A DNA stretch of 64,000 bases from Impatiens glandulifera. Its lineage: Eukaryota; Streptophyta; Magnoliopsida; Ericales; Balsaminaceae. The notes under the pieces were generated by a model. It had not been told where the DNA came from. It ran no database searches and worked only from the letters and a program-made list of their open reading frames with translations. A program made the position numbers and the translations under genes. Numbering within the stretch: the stretch's first letter is position 1; every line of letters begins with the position of its first letter. Positions 22,652 to 33,884 of this stretch are shown here, in pieces. The stretch is from NCBI RefSeq assembly GCF_907164915.1, contig NW_025919439.1:62001-126000 (forward strand), written 5' to 3'.

Positions 22652-24297
22652 TGTTGGGTCAAATTATTTTGACTAAGGGTCAAAGTATTCTGACTATCGA
22701 AATTTTGAGGATGAGTTTGTGTAAAACTTAAACTAAGTCGTCTAATCGTTTTTGGTGCAGGTGTATCGAAAACATTATAAATTAGACTAAGTCTGAATGA
22801 GGTTCATTAGACTTATTGGCTATTAGACGTATTATGTTAGACTGTCTAACAGATACGTAGTTAGACGTGTAGTCTAACAGATACGTAGTTAGACGTGTAG
22901 TCTAACAGACGTATTTAGATGTGCAGTCTAACAGATACGTAGTTAGACCTACAGTCTAACAGATACGTAGTTAGATGTGCAGTCTAACAGACGTAGTTAG
23001 ACGTGTAGTCTAACAGATACGTAGTTAGACGTGTAGTCTAACAGATACGTAGTTAGACGTGTAGTCTAACAGATACGTAGTTAGATGTGCAGCCTAACAG
23101 ACGTAGTTAGACGTGCAGTCTAACAGAGATGTAGTTAGACGTGCTGTCTAATAGAGATGTAGTTAGACGTGCAGTCTAACAGAGACGTAGTTAGACGTGC
23201 AGTCTAACAAAGACGTAGTTAGACGTGCAGTTTAACTCCTTCAGATTAGTTTGAAGGGGAACGTAGTTAGACGTGTCATCTAATTGATGAGAGTTAGACG
23301 TGCAGTCTAACTACTTCAGATTAGTCTGAAGGGAAAAGTAATTAGACGTGTCGTCTAATCCCATTAGACCAGGTAGTCTAATGGATCCTTCTATTAGACG
23401 GGGGTGTCTAACTTCATTAGACTTGTTAGTCTAAGTGAAAAATGTCTAATGCCAAGCTTAAGCATTTGCTTGAATCTAGCATACGCTACCCGCGATCAAC
23501 TAGTTGTATGCTACTCCTTCTCTACTTTTCCGTGCAGATCAGTACGACAGCTAGTTTCAACCAATTAACTAATGCCACGTAAGCAAATATTCTTCCCTAC
23601 TTGTTTCTTGCAGGACAATCCTATAAGAATATTCGGTGCACTACCAGATTGGTACGGCCACGATCCTGGTGCTTAGAGTCTACTGTACCCGTGTACTATG
23701 GAGGCTTTCCAATGAAAGTTCGCCACATGTCATTATAGAATATTCGACCGTTGGTACATGCTCTCTATTTAAAGATCATCAAGGACAACGGAAGAAGTGC
23801 TGGACACTGAGGAATACGCATACGAACGAACTACTGAACTTACAATCACACAAATTGCTTTCTTGCTTTACTGTGTGTACATCAAGAGAGAGTTAAAATC
23901 AATGTATTGTCTAGCTGAGTGATATTTTTCAATATACTGTAAGTTGAAAAGAGTCTTTTCTGTTCAACAGTGAGCTAGCCGTGCAACTGTATTTGATTCT
24001 AAAAAAAGTATATTGAATCCTTCTAGTGGTTGGAAAAAGGGTGACGTATGAGAGTTTTGCTCCGAACATCCATAAACAACTCTTTGTGTCATTTACATTT
24101 GGTCATCTTCTCCTTCTTCGGTTCTTAGCTTCAAATTTGAGCAAACATTTCCGCACTTGAATCGTTCAAGAGTTTGCAAGGGTTTGTGAAGAATACAAAG
24201 TGATTTAAATCCCTAACAGGATTTTTATTAAATCGTTTATCCGAAGCCGTCATCAATAGTCAGACCCCTATCTCTATTGGCGTCGTCGATCCTATCA
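22652..24297 (+). mobile_element. Solo LTR of the minisatellite-bearing family, inside the Sirevirus-like element
   Basis: Starts TGTTGGGTCAAATTATTTTG, identical to the LTR start of the minus-strand element ending at 33707, and ends GATCCTATCA like that family. It is flanked by TCCGT (22647-22651) and TCCGC (24298-24302), a 4-of-5 target-site duplication. It is therefore a separate insertion, reduced to one LTR by recombination. It contains the minisatellite at 22780-23450, a TATA-like CTCTATTTAAAG at 23762-23773, and the GGGTGACGTATGAG block at 24048. Confidence 0.92.
22780..23450. repeat. TTAGAC/GTCTAA dyad minisatellite in LTR U3
   Basis: About 20 copies of a unit such as GTAGTTAGACGTGTAGTCTA followed by ACAGATAC, 27-28 bp, with shortened variants. 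Each unit pairs TTAGAC with GTCTAA across a 5-6 nt spacer, so the array is a row of short inverted repeats. The last part (23220-23450) mixes in TCAGATTAGTCTGAAGG dyads. Confidence 0.9.
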
Positions 24298-24495
24298 TCC
24301 GCATTAACTTTCGAGGGAAAGTTGGCGCCCTTTTGTTGAAAGGATGTGACGGTTCGGTGACATAACCGTCACGTCCATCCTCTATATAAAGAGAACTTAA
24401 ACATTATTTTACTCACAACATTTATCTCTCTAGAAATCTCTCTTGCTACTACATATTATCTCTTGATCTCTCTCAAGCTTTTCCAAACTTTTACC
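24298..24495 (+). promoter_or_regulatory. Promoter-like region before accessory ORF copy B
   Basis: TATATAAAG at about 24384-24392 (context CTCTATATAAAGAGAAC) is followed about 25-35 bp on by a CA-rich, C+T-rich leader (24405-24480) and a well-placed ATG in CCATGG (24495-24500). Just upstream is the inverted repeat GTGACGGTT-n(11)-AACCGTCAC (24347-24374). The arrangement is that of a plant Pol II core promoter with a 5' leader, not of a coding region. Confidence 0.55.
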
Positions 24496-27225
24496 ATGGG
24501 ACGTGATAGTGCACTCTTTGTTCATATAATTTAGGTTGATTTCGAGGAGATCCATCAAAATGGAACGGAGGAGGTTCGAAGGCTGATGGATTTGATTAAG
24601 AACTAAGGACTGGAGTTCTTCCTTGGAGGTCCATTCGTCCTGCATCAAGATGAAGTTAAGGTGTTCTTCGAGAATGCCAAACTCAAGAAGAAAGTCATCC
24701 ATGCAATGGTGGGAAGTCACAACTTTCAGATAACGGAGGAGATTTTCGCAACAACCCTTCGTCTTCCAACAGAGGGGCTAGACTTTCTGACCGACTTATC
24801 AGAAGAGGAGGCTTTGGAGATTCAGAAGAGGATCTCCAACTCAGATGAACCGGTAGAGTTCACCGGAAAGAAAACTGCTTTGAAATTCGAATACCAGATG
24901 CTACTTGACATGGTCGGCAAATCCATTTAAGGAAAAGGAGGTAATTTCGACAATCTTACCAGATCCAAATTCGAGATGATGGCCGGAATTATTCGCGGTG
25001 TCAAAATAAACTAGGTCGGTGCCCTGTTTGAAATCTTGTGTGAGATGGTGGCTGGGTAGAAGGGCCGGTCCTTAGGGTATGCGGTGCAGATCGGCAAGAT
25101 TCTGACCCACCTTCAGATTTCAATCACTCCAGGTACTGTTCTTCCTAAGAACAAGATTTTGAATTCTGTGAATATTGGGAAGAGTTTGGTTCGATCCGAA
25201 AAGAATAAAGCACCGAGAGAAAACCAATTGAAGGAGAAAGAACCAAAGGCTAAAAACACAAATGTGAAAGAAACGAAGCAAACGACTAAGAAAGGAAAGA
25301 AGTCGATCGCTGAGAAAATGGCGAGTGAGGCAACCAACAGCAATAAAACAAATACTGCATCTACCAGACCAGATAACCATGAAGGTACTTCTGTCCCCAC
25401 TCCGGTTGATGTTCAGATTCAAGCCGAACCTGTTCAGAATCCGGAAAATCCTACTCATTCTAAATCATCGGTCAGCGTAACCGGCCGATCTAAATCCAAA
25501 GAAGCTCTTATTCTTGAGGTAAGTACCCCTACTCTAGCTACTACCTCTATACATAGAAACTCCGATATTCAACATGTCGGTCCTGCGGCTTTAGAGGTCC
25601 AATAGAGAACGTCGAATATTATTGATTACGTTGTAGAGGATGTCAATTGGTTGGTTGAAACCGATGTGACGAGTAACCGAATTGAGACCGGCCAGACACC
25701 TGAAAATGTCCGGGCAGATAATATTGAGCAAGCTGATGAGACGACTATTAGGAATGTTGAACAAGCCGACGAGACGGCTTAAAGAAACGTTGAACAAGCC
25801 GATGAGACGGCTGAAAGACATGATGAACAAGCCGACGATACGACTGAAGGAAATGAAGAAGAGATGTTGGGTGAACATTCTCCGGCACATGAGAGTGCCC
25901 ATAACGCTGGAGGTCCAACCGGTCCAGTTGGTGAAGAAAATATTTCAATCAGACCTGATCAAAATCCAACTCATGAGTAGACGGTCAACAACACAACCAT
26001 TCCGGATTCTGAAATTTGGGACTCTCAAATGGCCGATGATGGGTCCGATGAAATTTTGGATGCGGATGATGCTCATGACTTATCAAACTACTTCTATGAA
26101 TGTTCAAGACTAAGGACCGAAGTATTATTCGAAGATATGCTCCTTGAGTATTCTGTCAACAGGAAAAAGATGGAGCAACGACTTCTCCATCTAATGAAAG
26201 TGTTCAGGGCAAGGACACAACTGTTGATAAGTCTCCATCGGGTAAGTCTCCTAACACTCCAAGATTGGCCGGGACAACTCTATCATTAGCGGTTCATTCT
26301 GTGCCTCTAGAACAAAATCAGGCTATTATTCAATTTCCGGATGAAATGAAGGAGTTCATTTAGAAAACAGTTCAAGACTCCATGGCCTTATGACAAGCAT
26401 CTTTGGACGCTAAGGCTTCATCATGGCAGGCATCCATGGAAGCTAGGACTTCATCGACCAACTCCAAAATTGAGAATGTTGAAAAGGTCACATCTCAAAC
26501 ACTTGAGATGGTGCAAGCCATGTCGGTCCAGTTAGATGAGTTGGAAAGAGTCAAAGCCGTTGCCAACGAAAAACAAATCAGAAGAGATGAAGAAACGGCC
26601 AGAAAAATTCAGGCCGATGAGGAAGAGACGGTACGACTGGCCAAGGAAACCGAACTTATTGATGTAGAGTTAGTCCAGAGAATTCAAGAAGAAGAGGATA
26701 ATCCTGAAGCGGCTATACAAGAAAACGCCAATAAGGCTAGAAATATTCAGCAACGAGAAATTCTATAGGGGGCAAATGAAGAAAGAAGACAAACATCCAC
26801 CCCGATTGCCAAACAGACAAGGGCTCAGACAAAGAAAAAAAATGGCACAAGTAGCAGTGGTTTTATCTGGTGCCGCACAGACAAGTATTCAGACAGCTGC
26901 GATCCCAACCGGTGGTTTCAATTATCCAACCATTGAAGAAGAAAAAGAAGATGTTGCACCTCTAAATCCATTAAAGCGCCGGTCTGCAATCTCCACCACA
27001 CTGATTTCAGCAGACCCAATTCAATATGTTCGCTCTAGTGCCCGATCAAATCAAGGAACTAGAGCGAATTCGATCGAAAACTTTATGCAGAGTCAAAGAA
27101 CCTCATCTTTCCAAGTTCCTACACGACCAGGTAGCAGTTTACAAGATCCTACCACTCCGGGAACGGGTTTTGTATACAGCTGGGTTAGGGACACGATCAA
27201 GCAACCAAATAAAAGGGGCCAATAA
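24496..27225 (+). pseudogene. Accessory ORF, copy B, of the Sirevirus-like element, broken
   Basis: From the ATG in CCATGG a frame about 900 codons long can be followed with some eight stops and frameshifts. N-terminal domain: LEFFLGGPF, VKVFFENAKL, then TLRLPTEGLDFL (24754-24789), FEYQMLLDMVGK, and RGVKIN-stop-VGALF. Middle: a Lys-rich stretch (25195-25340), then a region rich in Asp, Glu and Pro with four 11-residue repeats of the type NVEQADETAER. C-terminal part: a long heptad-like, Glu/Gln/Lys-rich segment (26400-26770) that looks like a coiled coil, then a Ser/Thr/Arg-rich tail to 27225. No enzyme motif, signal peptide or membrane span is seen. It is homologous to copy A and to the minus-strand ORFs at 33885-37026 and 59380-62300. 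The role is unknown. Confidence 0.75.
25720..25851 (+). repeat. 33-bp in-frame tandem repeat, 4 copies
   Basis: The unit AATGTTGAACAAGCCGACGA followed by GACGGCTGAAAGA encodes an acidic 11-residue repeat (NVEQADETAER). It lies inside the accessory ORF copy B. Its length, a multiple of three, shows that it expanded while the frame was still under selection or at least open. Confidence 0.85.
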
Positions 27226-27605
27226 TTTCTCAACCTTTAAGCTTTCCGTTTCAAATATATATATATATATCTTATAATTATATCTTATGATATTTATGAT
27301 ACTTTATATTATTCGGTTTGAAAATTATGTATATAATATGACTTACGTCTATTTTGGGAAATTATGATATTTTGAAAAATACAAAGTTTTCGGTTTCAGT
27401 CTCAACTTACCGGTTTTGATACTTTTAAGTAAAAATATCAGAAAGAGAGAAATTGCTAAGTATACAAAAATTTTCATACAAAATTCTGCCTCAAATAAAC
27501 TTCCCCTTAAATCAAACCGTTTTCCAAATACCGGCCAAATAAATATAAGTTCATTTAAAAATCGGCCATTGATTACAGGGTTTTGAATATTTAACTTAAA
27601 TAATC
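27226..27605 (+). other. 3' non-coding region of the Sirevirus-like element
   Basis: AT-rich, with a short (TA)n at 27257-27270. Around 27449-27463 it holds AGAAAGAGAGAAATTGCTAAG, a second, imperfect polypurine/LTR-start-like motif about 160 bp before the true one. No ORF. Confidence 0.6.
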
Positions 27606-27619
27606 AAAAAGGGAGAAAT
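27606..27619 (+). other. Polypurine tract of the Sirevirus-like element
   Basis: AAAAAGGGAGAAAT lies directly before the 3' LTR start TGTTAG. It is the plus-strand primer. Confidence 0.9.
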
Positions 27620-28877
27620 TGTTAGAAAAACTAGATATTTAATTAATAAGTAATTAACTATCTAAAAGAACTTAATTAAATTCAACTTTATGTACACGTA
27701 CATAATTTTAATCTAGACGGTCAAAACTATTCTCCCGAAAACAGCACAAACCGAAACAACTTATTTATAATATCGGAAGTCCGGTACTACTAGAATTCAG
27801 GATCGGTCAAGTTATCAACTAACATGTCTCCGGTCAAACCAAATTCTAAGAGCAACATATATTTTCACCGGAAAGTGTTAGATCAAAATATGGATACAAA
27901 GGCAGTTGACGTGTTGATGCAAACATATATTCCTCGGAATGTGCAGAGGAAGATCTTCAAAGGTTTAGACTCCGTCATTTGTATTTTGAAACAAGTCTGC
28001 TAATTAGATTGAAAGAATCTGTCAGATGAACAGTTACCGGATTAGGTATAAATCTAGAAGCAACCTTCAAAGAGCAGGCAGTCGGCCAACGTACAAGCTA
28101 CCTAATTTCAAGCCGACACAGAATCATCATTTGGGATGTTTCCACCAGGTTTCTGATCCTTTTGACCAACCATCTAAGAGAGATAAATATGGCCGTTGTC
28201 ATATTTCCACTATAAAAGGAAGCTAAAGGGCTGAAAAAAACTTCTTGATTCTTGCTCACTCTCTAGGTTGTTGTTGTTACTCTTGGTCGCGTGAAGAACT
28301 AACGGACAAGAAAAGCTTTTTGCACAACTTTCTAACTCTTGCGAACATACTTTGAGAAATCTACCAAGATGTTGAGTGATAAGAACAAACTGTAAAAGTT
28401 CTGGGCATCTTACATACTTTGTATAAGTGTATTACAATACTGTATGAGTGTTGTAAAGTAAACATCGAGTAGTAAATAAGACTCGATCGTGTGTTGTATT
28501 GTGTGGATGGATATTACTTAGTGAATATCCTTCTCATTGTTTGAGAAGAAGGGGTGACGTAGGAGTTTTATCTCTGAACATCCATAAAATTTGTGTCTTG
28601 TGTTCTTTATTTACTTTCGGTCACCAAACCAACCGAATCGGTTTTCCCTCATTCTAACCGATCTTTCTCTACCCTCTTCTTTAACTGATCCGTGTGTGTT
28701 GCTTCAGGATGAAACAAACATTTTCACCCTTAAACTTGGTTTAAGAGTTTGTGACAGCTTGTATAGTGTTAAGACTAGTGTTAATTCTTAACCGAATTAG
28801 CGCCAACCTTTGTGTGTGTTTAAAGAGGTCTCCTTTAGCCGGACCCCGGTCCCCTATCGGCGATCCCGATCCTAACA
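27620..28877 (+). mobile_element. 3' LTR of the Sirevirus-like element
   Basis: TGTTAGAAAA...CCTAACA, followed by the TAATT duplication. It differs from the 5' LTR by scattered substitutions and some indels (for example an extra TTTCCCTCATTC-type segment near 28643), so the insertion is not recent. Confidence 0.92.
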
Positions 28878-28882
28878 TAATT

Positions 28883-29590
28883 AACCAAAAATCTATTTAA
28901 AACAATTAATAAGGATTACTTAATGTGTGAATTAATCAAATTAGTTAGGAGTTAAGGCCAAAATAAAAAAAAATATTTGGGATAAATTTTGTACCCATAT
29001 TATCTCAAAATAATTTTAGAAAAATTAAAGAACACAAATAAATAATTAATAGTGAATTTTGTATTCAATTCACCTAAAAATATTATTTATTTAAATACTA
29101 AAAATATACAAAAATAAAATAAAATAAATATTTAAAATATTAGCCAAAATTTATTTTAATATTTTGTGTATTTAAAAAGATCAAAATTAAATCAATTTCA
29201 AACAAACCTTTAATATTTTAAAATAAAAATAAATTAATGATCATATGTGGTCAAAATCAAGAAGATTGGATGTAGTAGGAGTATCGTCCATCAGATGAGC
29301 GCTCGGTCTTTATCCAACGCGTCAGAGCGCTCCGCGTAGCCTATCGTTGCATACCAGACGTGTCTCAATATAAAAATGAACTTGGATATAAAACTGGAAA
29401 TGCCTCTTTGTAGAAACTGAAGTTTGATCAAATGACGGGTTTTATCAACTACCGGACAACTTTTCATTCTAGTTTCTTCAATCTACACAAAATTAATTTA
29501 ACACAATTTAGTTCTTATTTATACACTTATAATTAATACTTTGATTTAACACATTTGTACTTTTATACAAGTAAAAAACTATCACCTCTT
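28883..29590 (+). mobile_element. Rest of the 5' LTR and leader of Tat-like Gypsy copy 2
   Basis: Continues the sequence cut at 14871. It is AT-rich up to 29240, then a GC-richer block (29260-29360) with GATGAGCGCTCGG and TATCCAACGCG that matches the order of the block at 10870-10930 in the copy 1 LTR. Copy 2 gag traces start at about 29600. The LTR end and primer site are not recognised. Confidence 0.5.
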
Positions 29591-29599
29591 TATCTTGGC

Positions 29600-30989
29600 A
29601 ACAGTCCAAGACTACGACAAGTCGGTACGGCCTCCCGAAAGAAAGGTCCAAAAACATGACGTTTTATACGCCATTAAATGTCCTAGGAACCTCCAAGCTC
29701 TAAAACGGTATCAGACACCGAATTCAGGGAAATAAAGGCAGATTTGTAACATGTAACAGAACAACTCAAGCTAATAACCAATGTTTTCTCCAATCAAAAA
29801 ATTCCGTTTACATCTCAAAATATGCCTTATTCCTCTCAAATACCTAACCGACCATCTTCGTTTATGGTTACTCCCATTAAACCATGTCCTATCGGTCATC
29901 AAGATCAAGAAGAAGTCACGCTCTATGAAGAACTAAGGAAGATAGTGACCCAAGCACACGGGCCCAACATAGGATACATGAGGAAACACTTGACATTTCG
30001 AGACCTCTGGATTGTCAAATCCAAATACCTAGTCATTCTCCTTTTATGGAGTACCAAGACTAGATGACTCAAGTACGATCCACGCAAATGGAAATGCAAG
30101 CCAAACTCGATAAAATGGCTAACGTAAAAAGTGTCGAAGTGCACTATGACTAGAAGACGTGATGAAAACTACCAAATTAGAAACTATCCCAATGGGCATC
30201 AAACATCCAACCATATCCAAATCCTTGGAAAAAGCTATCAGGCTATTTTCTACAAGATGTATATGTCCACAATGACTCATTTGCGACTTGCAGAACCAGT
30301 TGTTCACCATCTATTCCCTCGATATCTTGAGGATGTTGCATTGCGTTAGTATCACCAGAAAAAGGCACTATATCTACAATCCATAGAGGAACTGGATGAA
30401 GAATTTATAGAACGCTTCTCCATATATCTCAACCTCGAACTACTAAGAAGAGGTTGAAGAATGTCAAACAAGGTGAAAATAATAAATTCTTCATATTCAT
30501 TGAAAGATGGAAAGCCATCTTCGAGCAAATCAATTCCCTCCCGAGCGAATAACGACAGATCAATATGGTATTGGAAAATGTTAACAGTTGATATTTTGTT
30601 AACCATGAGAATGTTGCTAAAGTTCGACATCAATCTCGATGAAGCTATCGAGAAAGAAAGAAAAGAGGGAAAAGTGGTCAAAGTTTCCAATCCACTCCCA
30701 AGACGCTTTTAGAAAAAGGAAAAGACTGGAGTGCATTAGGTAACTACTACATGGAAACCACAACCACCTCAAAAGGCGAGCCCAAGTAAGCCTACATAGG
30801 CTAAGGTAGGGACTAAATCCATTACCAAACCCACACCTCTAAGGGAACCTAGACCCATTAGGACTTTTGACGACCTAGGGATACCTTTCAGAGAGGTAAT
30901 GAAGATTCTTCAGGAAAAGAATGTAATCAAACCACTTGCCCCAAGAGAAGACAGATCAGTCTTGGGGAAATACGAGAACTTTTTGTGTG
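29600..30989 (+). pseudogene. Gag of Tat-like Gypsy copy 2, broken and split
   Basis: A start-like trace (VQKHDVLYAIK at about 29649) parallels copy 1 at 3275. After several frames comes WYHQKKALYLQSIEEL (about 30349-30396), FIERFSIYLNLEL, then KQGENNKF and FIERWKAIFEQINSLPS to about 30545. The C-terminal part reads GIPFREVMKIL, then NVIKPLAPRED, and ends ...YENFLC at 30984, where a solo LTR is inserted. The family has a C-x-Y-H-x(4)-G-H-x-T-x(2)-C knuckle here, and its first Cys is the last codon before the insertion. There are several stops and frameshifts. Confidence 0.78.
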
Positions 30990-32207
30990 TGTTAGGAACT
31001 AGGTCGCGGCTGGGGAACCGGAGTTTGCCGGTTAGCGCGTCTCACTCAAAGAGTGGTGATTAATCCAGTTAGAGATTAACACCGGAGTTTCAATACTACA
31101 CAAACTGTCACAAACCCTTGAACCGAGTTCAAGCGCGGAAGTGGTTTGTTTCAAGTTGAAGCAGCACACTCACAAGATAGGCAGAATCGGATTTGGATAA
31201 GACAAGTTTGGAAGTTGCTGGGTCGGCTTTGGATCTTAGTAATTCGGTTTAGGTAATGTAGAGTCGGTCGAAGCGGTTAGTGCAGATCGGTAATAAAGTA
31301 AAGTAAGCAAAAAGCAAGTAACAAGACAGATTTTATGCATGTTCGGAGATAAAGCTCCTACGTCACCCCTTCCTCTCGAAACCGCGAGAAGGATATTCAC
31401 TAAGGAATACAAACACAATCCGATCGAGACTTATTTCCTGCTCGATAACACCAGTACAATTTTAACCGAGATTGTAAATACACACTTGATCTCTTGATCT
31501 TAGAGAGATGAAACACAGTTTTTGACTTAGGTTATATAAGATTCTCAAAACTTGTGACCCGCATTTATTCCTCTTCAGCTCCTCCTTTTATAGGTGAAAT
31601 GTGCCAACGGTCACATTTCATTTCCTTGAATTTGATTGGTTGAGCAGAGGTTCAGTGATTCAGACTTGGCGGTCAACTTTTCAGACCTGGCGGTCTAGTC
31701 TTCCAGTGTGTAGGTCAAACCGGCTAGGTTTGTCTTTTACTCAATGTGGTAACTATCGGTTAGACAGTTGTCTGTACATGGAAGATTGCCTTTCTGATTT
31801 ATCCTGAAGTAGAAAGATCTTGTAGGACGGTCTTCTGCAGCCTGCAGACCTTCCTCAGACTTGTATGAATATGGGAATGTTCAGTCTGTTCCTTTGGTAT
31901 CATTCTCAATAGATACTCGAAGTATCTTTTTTGCCGGTCGGTTATGTGTGTTAACCGGATGACTTCCGGTTATTCCTTGGTTTCTAAATGACCGACTGTC
32001 TAGTGATTCTGGTCTTCTATTTTAACTGATCTTGTCTTTCTTGTTCGGTCAGGTTTTGGTCGGTTTGATAACTTGACCGGTTGAGTTTCTTGACCGGTGG
32101 AATTACTTGGCCTATTGAGTTGCTTGACCGGTTTCGTTGATTGACCGTTCCTGCATAGGAAGTTTGTTTGTGTTAAGTTCTATTAACCGGTCTAATTTTA
32201 TCTAACA
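30990..32207 (-). mobile_element. Solo LTR, Sirevirus-type, minus strand
   Basis: Runs TGTTAGGAAC...ATCTAACA, 1218 bp, flanked by perfect GTGTG duplications (30985-30989, 32208-32212). Content matches the ACCGG-rich LTRs at 14872 and 27620 read on the minus strand, including the CTCCTACGTCACCCC block (31357-31371) and a reverse-strand TATA box at 31586-31593. Joining the flanks restores the Gypsy gag reading frame across the site, which confirms the insertion. Confidence 0.95.
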
Positions 32208-32309
32208 GTGTGACTATCAACAAACTAAGGGCCACGCTACTGACGTTTATAGTGCCCTCAAACACCTATTCAAAGACTTGATCAATCAAAATGTAATCGC
32301 CAAGAATGA
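32208..32309 (+). pseudogene. Gag C-terminal fragment of Tat-like Gypsy copy 2
   Basis: Reads in frame DYQQTKGHATD, YSALKHLFKDL, INQNVIAKN. The Tyr-Gln where the family has Tyr-His and a Tyr in place of the last Cys show that the zinc knuckle is broken. The frame continues at 42092 with EITKNPLPDHQVNML, so the large element between is an insertion. Confidence 0.88.
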
Positions 32310-33707
32310 TGATAGAATCGGCTTTATCAATAGAGACGGGGGTCTGGCTAATGATGAAGGCTTATGAAAAACGGTTTGATAGAAATCCTGTTATGGATTA
32401 ATATAATTAGACTCGCGTCTAATTTACATAACCATTAGACGGGTACGTCTAACTCCACTGAGTTAGACTACACGTCTAATTCCGGTTCTACCTCAGACTA
32501 ATCTGAAGGAGTTAGACTCACGTCTAACTTTCACTTATTAGACAACCCGTCTAATTAAAATAACCATTAGACCGACACGTCTAACTCCACTGAGTTAGAC
32601 TGCCCCGTCTCATTCCGGTTCTACCTCAGACTTGTCTGAAGGAGTTAGACTCACGTCTAACGTTCGCTAATTAGACAACCCGTCTAATTAAAATAACCAT
32701 TAAACTATCACGTCTAACTCCACCGAGTTAGACTGCCCCGTCTAATTCCGGTTCTACCTCAGACTTGTCTGAAGGAGTTAGAGTCACGTCTAACTTTCAC
32801 TAATTAGACAACCCGTCTAATTAAAATAACCATTAGACAGGCACGTCTAACTCCACTGAGTTAGACTGCCCCGTCTAATTCCGGGTATTCATTAGACCAT
32901 CCGTCTAATTTCTTTACGTCTATTAGACTTACACGTCTAACTCCGATGAGTTATATTGTACGTCTAATTCTATTAGACTAAAGTCTAATTCCGCATATTC
33001 ATTAGACCATCCGTCTAATTTCTTTACGTCTATTAGACTTACACGTCTAACTCCAATGAGTTAGACTGTACGTCTAATTCCGTGTATTCATTAGATTACC
33101 TATCTAATTCATTACACATCTATTAGACTTACACGTCTAACTCCGATGAGTTAGACTATATGTCTAATTCTATTACACTCACGTCTAATTCCATGCGACT
33201 ATTAAAATGCCCATCTAACTCCGTGGAGTTAGACTGTGCGTCTAATTCCGTGTATTCATTAGACTACCCTTCTAATTCTTTACGTCTATTAGACTTACAC
33301 GTCTAACTCCGATGAGTTAGACTGTACGTCTAATTCTATTAGACTCACGTCTAATTCCATGTATTCATTAGACTACCCGTCTAATTCTAGACACATCTAT
33401 TAGACTTACACGTCTAACTCCGATGAGTTAGACTGTACGTCTAATTCTATTAGACTCACGTCTAATTCCATGCGACTATTAGACTACCCATCTAACTCTG
33501 TTGAGTTAGACTGTGCGTCTAATTCCATTAGACCTGCGTCTAATTTTATGCGAATAGAGATCAAAATCGGTCTAATGACACTCATTAGATCCAAGTCTAA
33601 TAACATATTGTCTTAATACACCAGTATCAAAAATCATAGATTATTTCATCATCAAAATATCAGTGGGTAATTATTTCAACACTTAGTCAAAATAATTTGA
33701 CCCAACA
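32310..33707 (-). mobile_element. 3' LTR of the non-autonomous element, with internal deletion
   Basis: Starts TGATAGAATCGG and ends CCAACA on the plus strand. Compared with the 5' LTR, about 865 bp (equivalent to about 39900-40764) are missing, with the repeat TAATAT at the junction (32399-32404). The lost part holds the TATA region, R and most of U5. Confidence 0.9.
32405..33590. repeat. TTAGAC/GTCTAA dyad minisatellite in the 3' LTR
   Basis: Long array of TTAGAC-n(4-6)-GTCTAA dyads with spacers such as TGTAC, TTACAC and TCAC, separated by TTCCGTGTATTCA-type linkers. It forms higher-order units of about 110-125 bp. Its left part has three units with TCAGACTTGTCTGAAGGAG. It matches the array at 40750-41960 in the 5' LTR. 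Confidence 0.92.
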
Positions 33708-33722
33708 ATTTCCCCTTTTTTG
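33708..33722 (-). other. Polypurine tract of the non-autonomous element
   Basis: On the minus strand CAAAAAAGGGGAAAT directly precedes the LTR start TGTTGGGTC. Confidence 0.88.
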
Positions 33723-33884
33723 ATGAAGAAATTGCAAACCTGCATACATATAACAAGACATGCATTCATCCAATAAATAGACAAACAACTTGTTCACTTA
33801 CACCAACCATTCAAAAGAACAAGTATTCGAAAACCTTATCAAAAACCATGTTCAATAAAGTTAAACATAGTAAAAGAAGAGAGA
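33723..33884 (-). other. Short 3' non-coding region of the non-autonomous element
   Basis: 160 bp between the accessory ORF stop and the polypurine tract. No feature seen. Confidence 0.5.

Larger units (their letters stand above)
14872..28877 (+). mobile_element. Complete Sirevirus-like Copia element, 14.0 kb, plus strand
   Basis: Ends are defined by LTRs (14872-16107, 1236 bp; 27620-28877, 1258 bp), a primer-binding site directly after the first, a polypurine tract directly before the second, and a perfect TAATT target-site duplication outside. Order inside: gag, protease, integrase, reverse transcriptase, RNase H, then two copies of an accessory ORF. An accessory ORF behind pol, the AAAAAGGGAGAAA tract and the TGGTATCAGAGC primer site fit Sirevirus (SIRE/Maximus-like) Copia elements. 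A 1646-bp solo LTR is nested at 22652-24297. All genes are broken, so the copy is inactive. Confidence 0.9.

Noticed and set aside
22780..23450. CRISPR-like array of regular short repeats
   Set aside because: The spacers are themselves repeated and the array is part of a plant LTR; no cas genes and the sequence is eukaryotic.
21748..27225. Envelope glycoprotein behind pol
   Set aside because: No signal peptide, membrane span or cysteine pattern in either accessory ORF.
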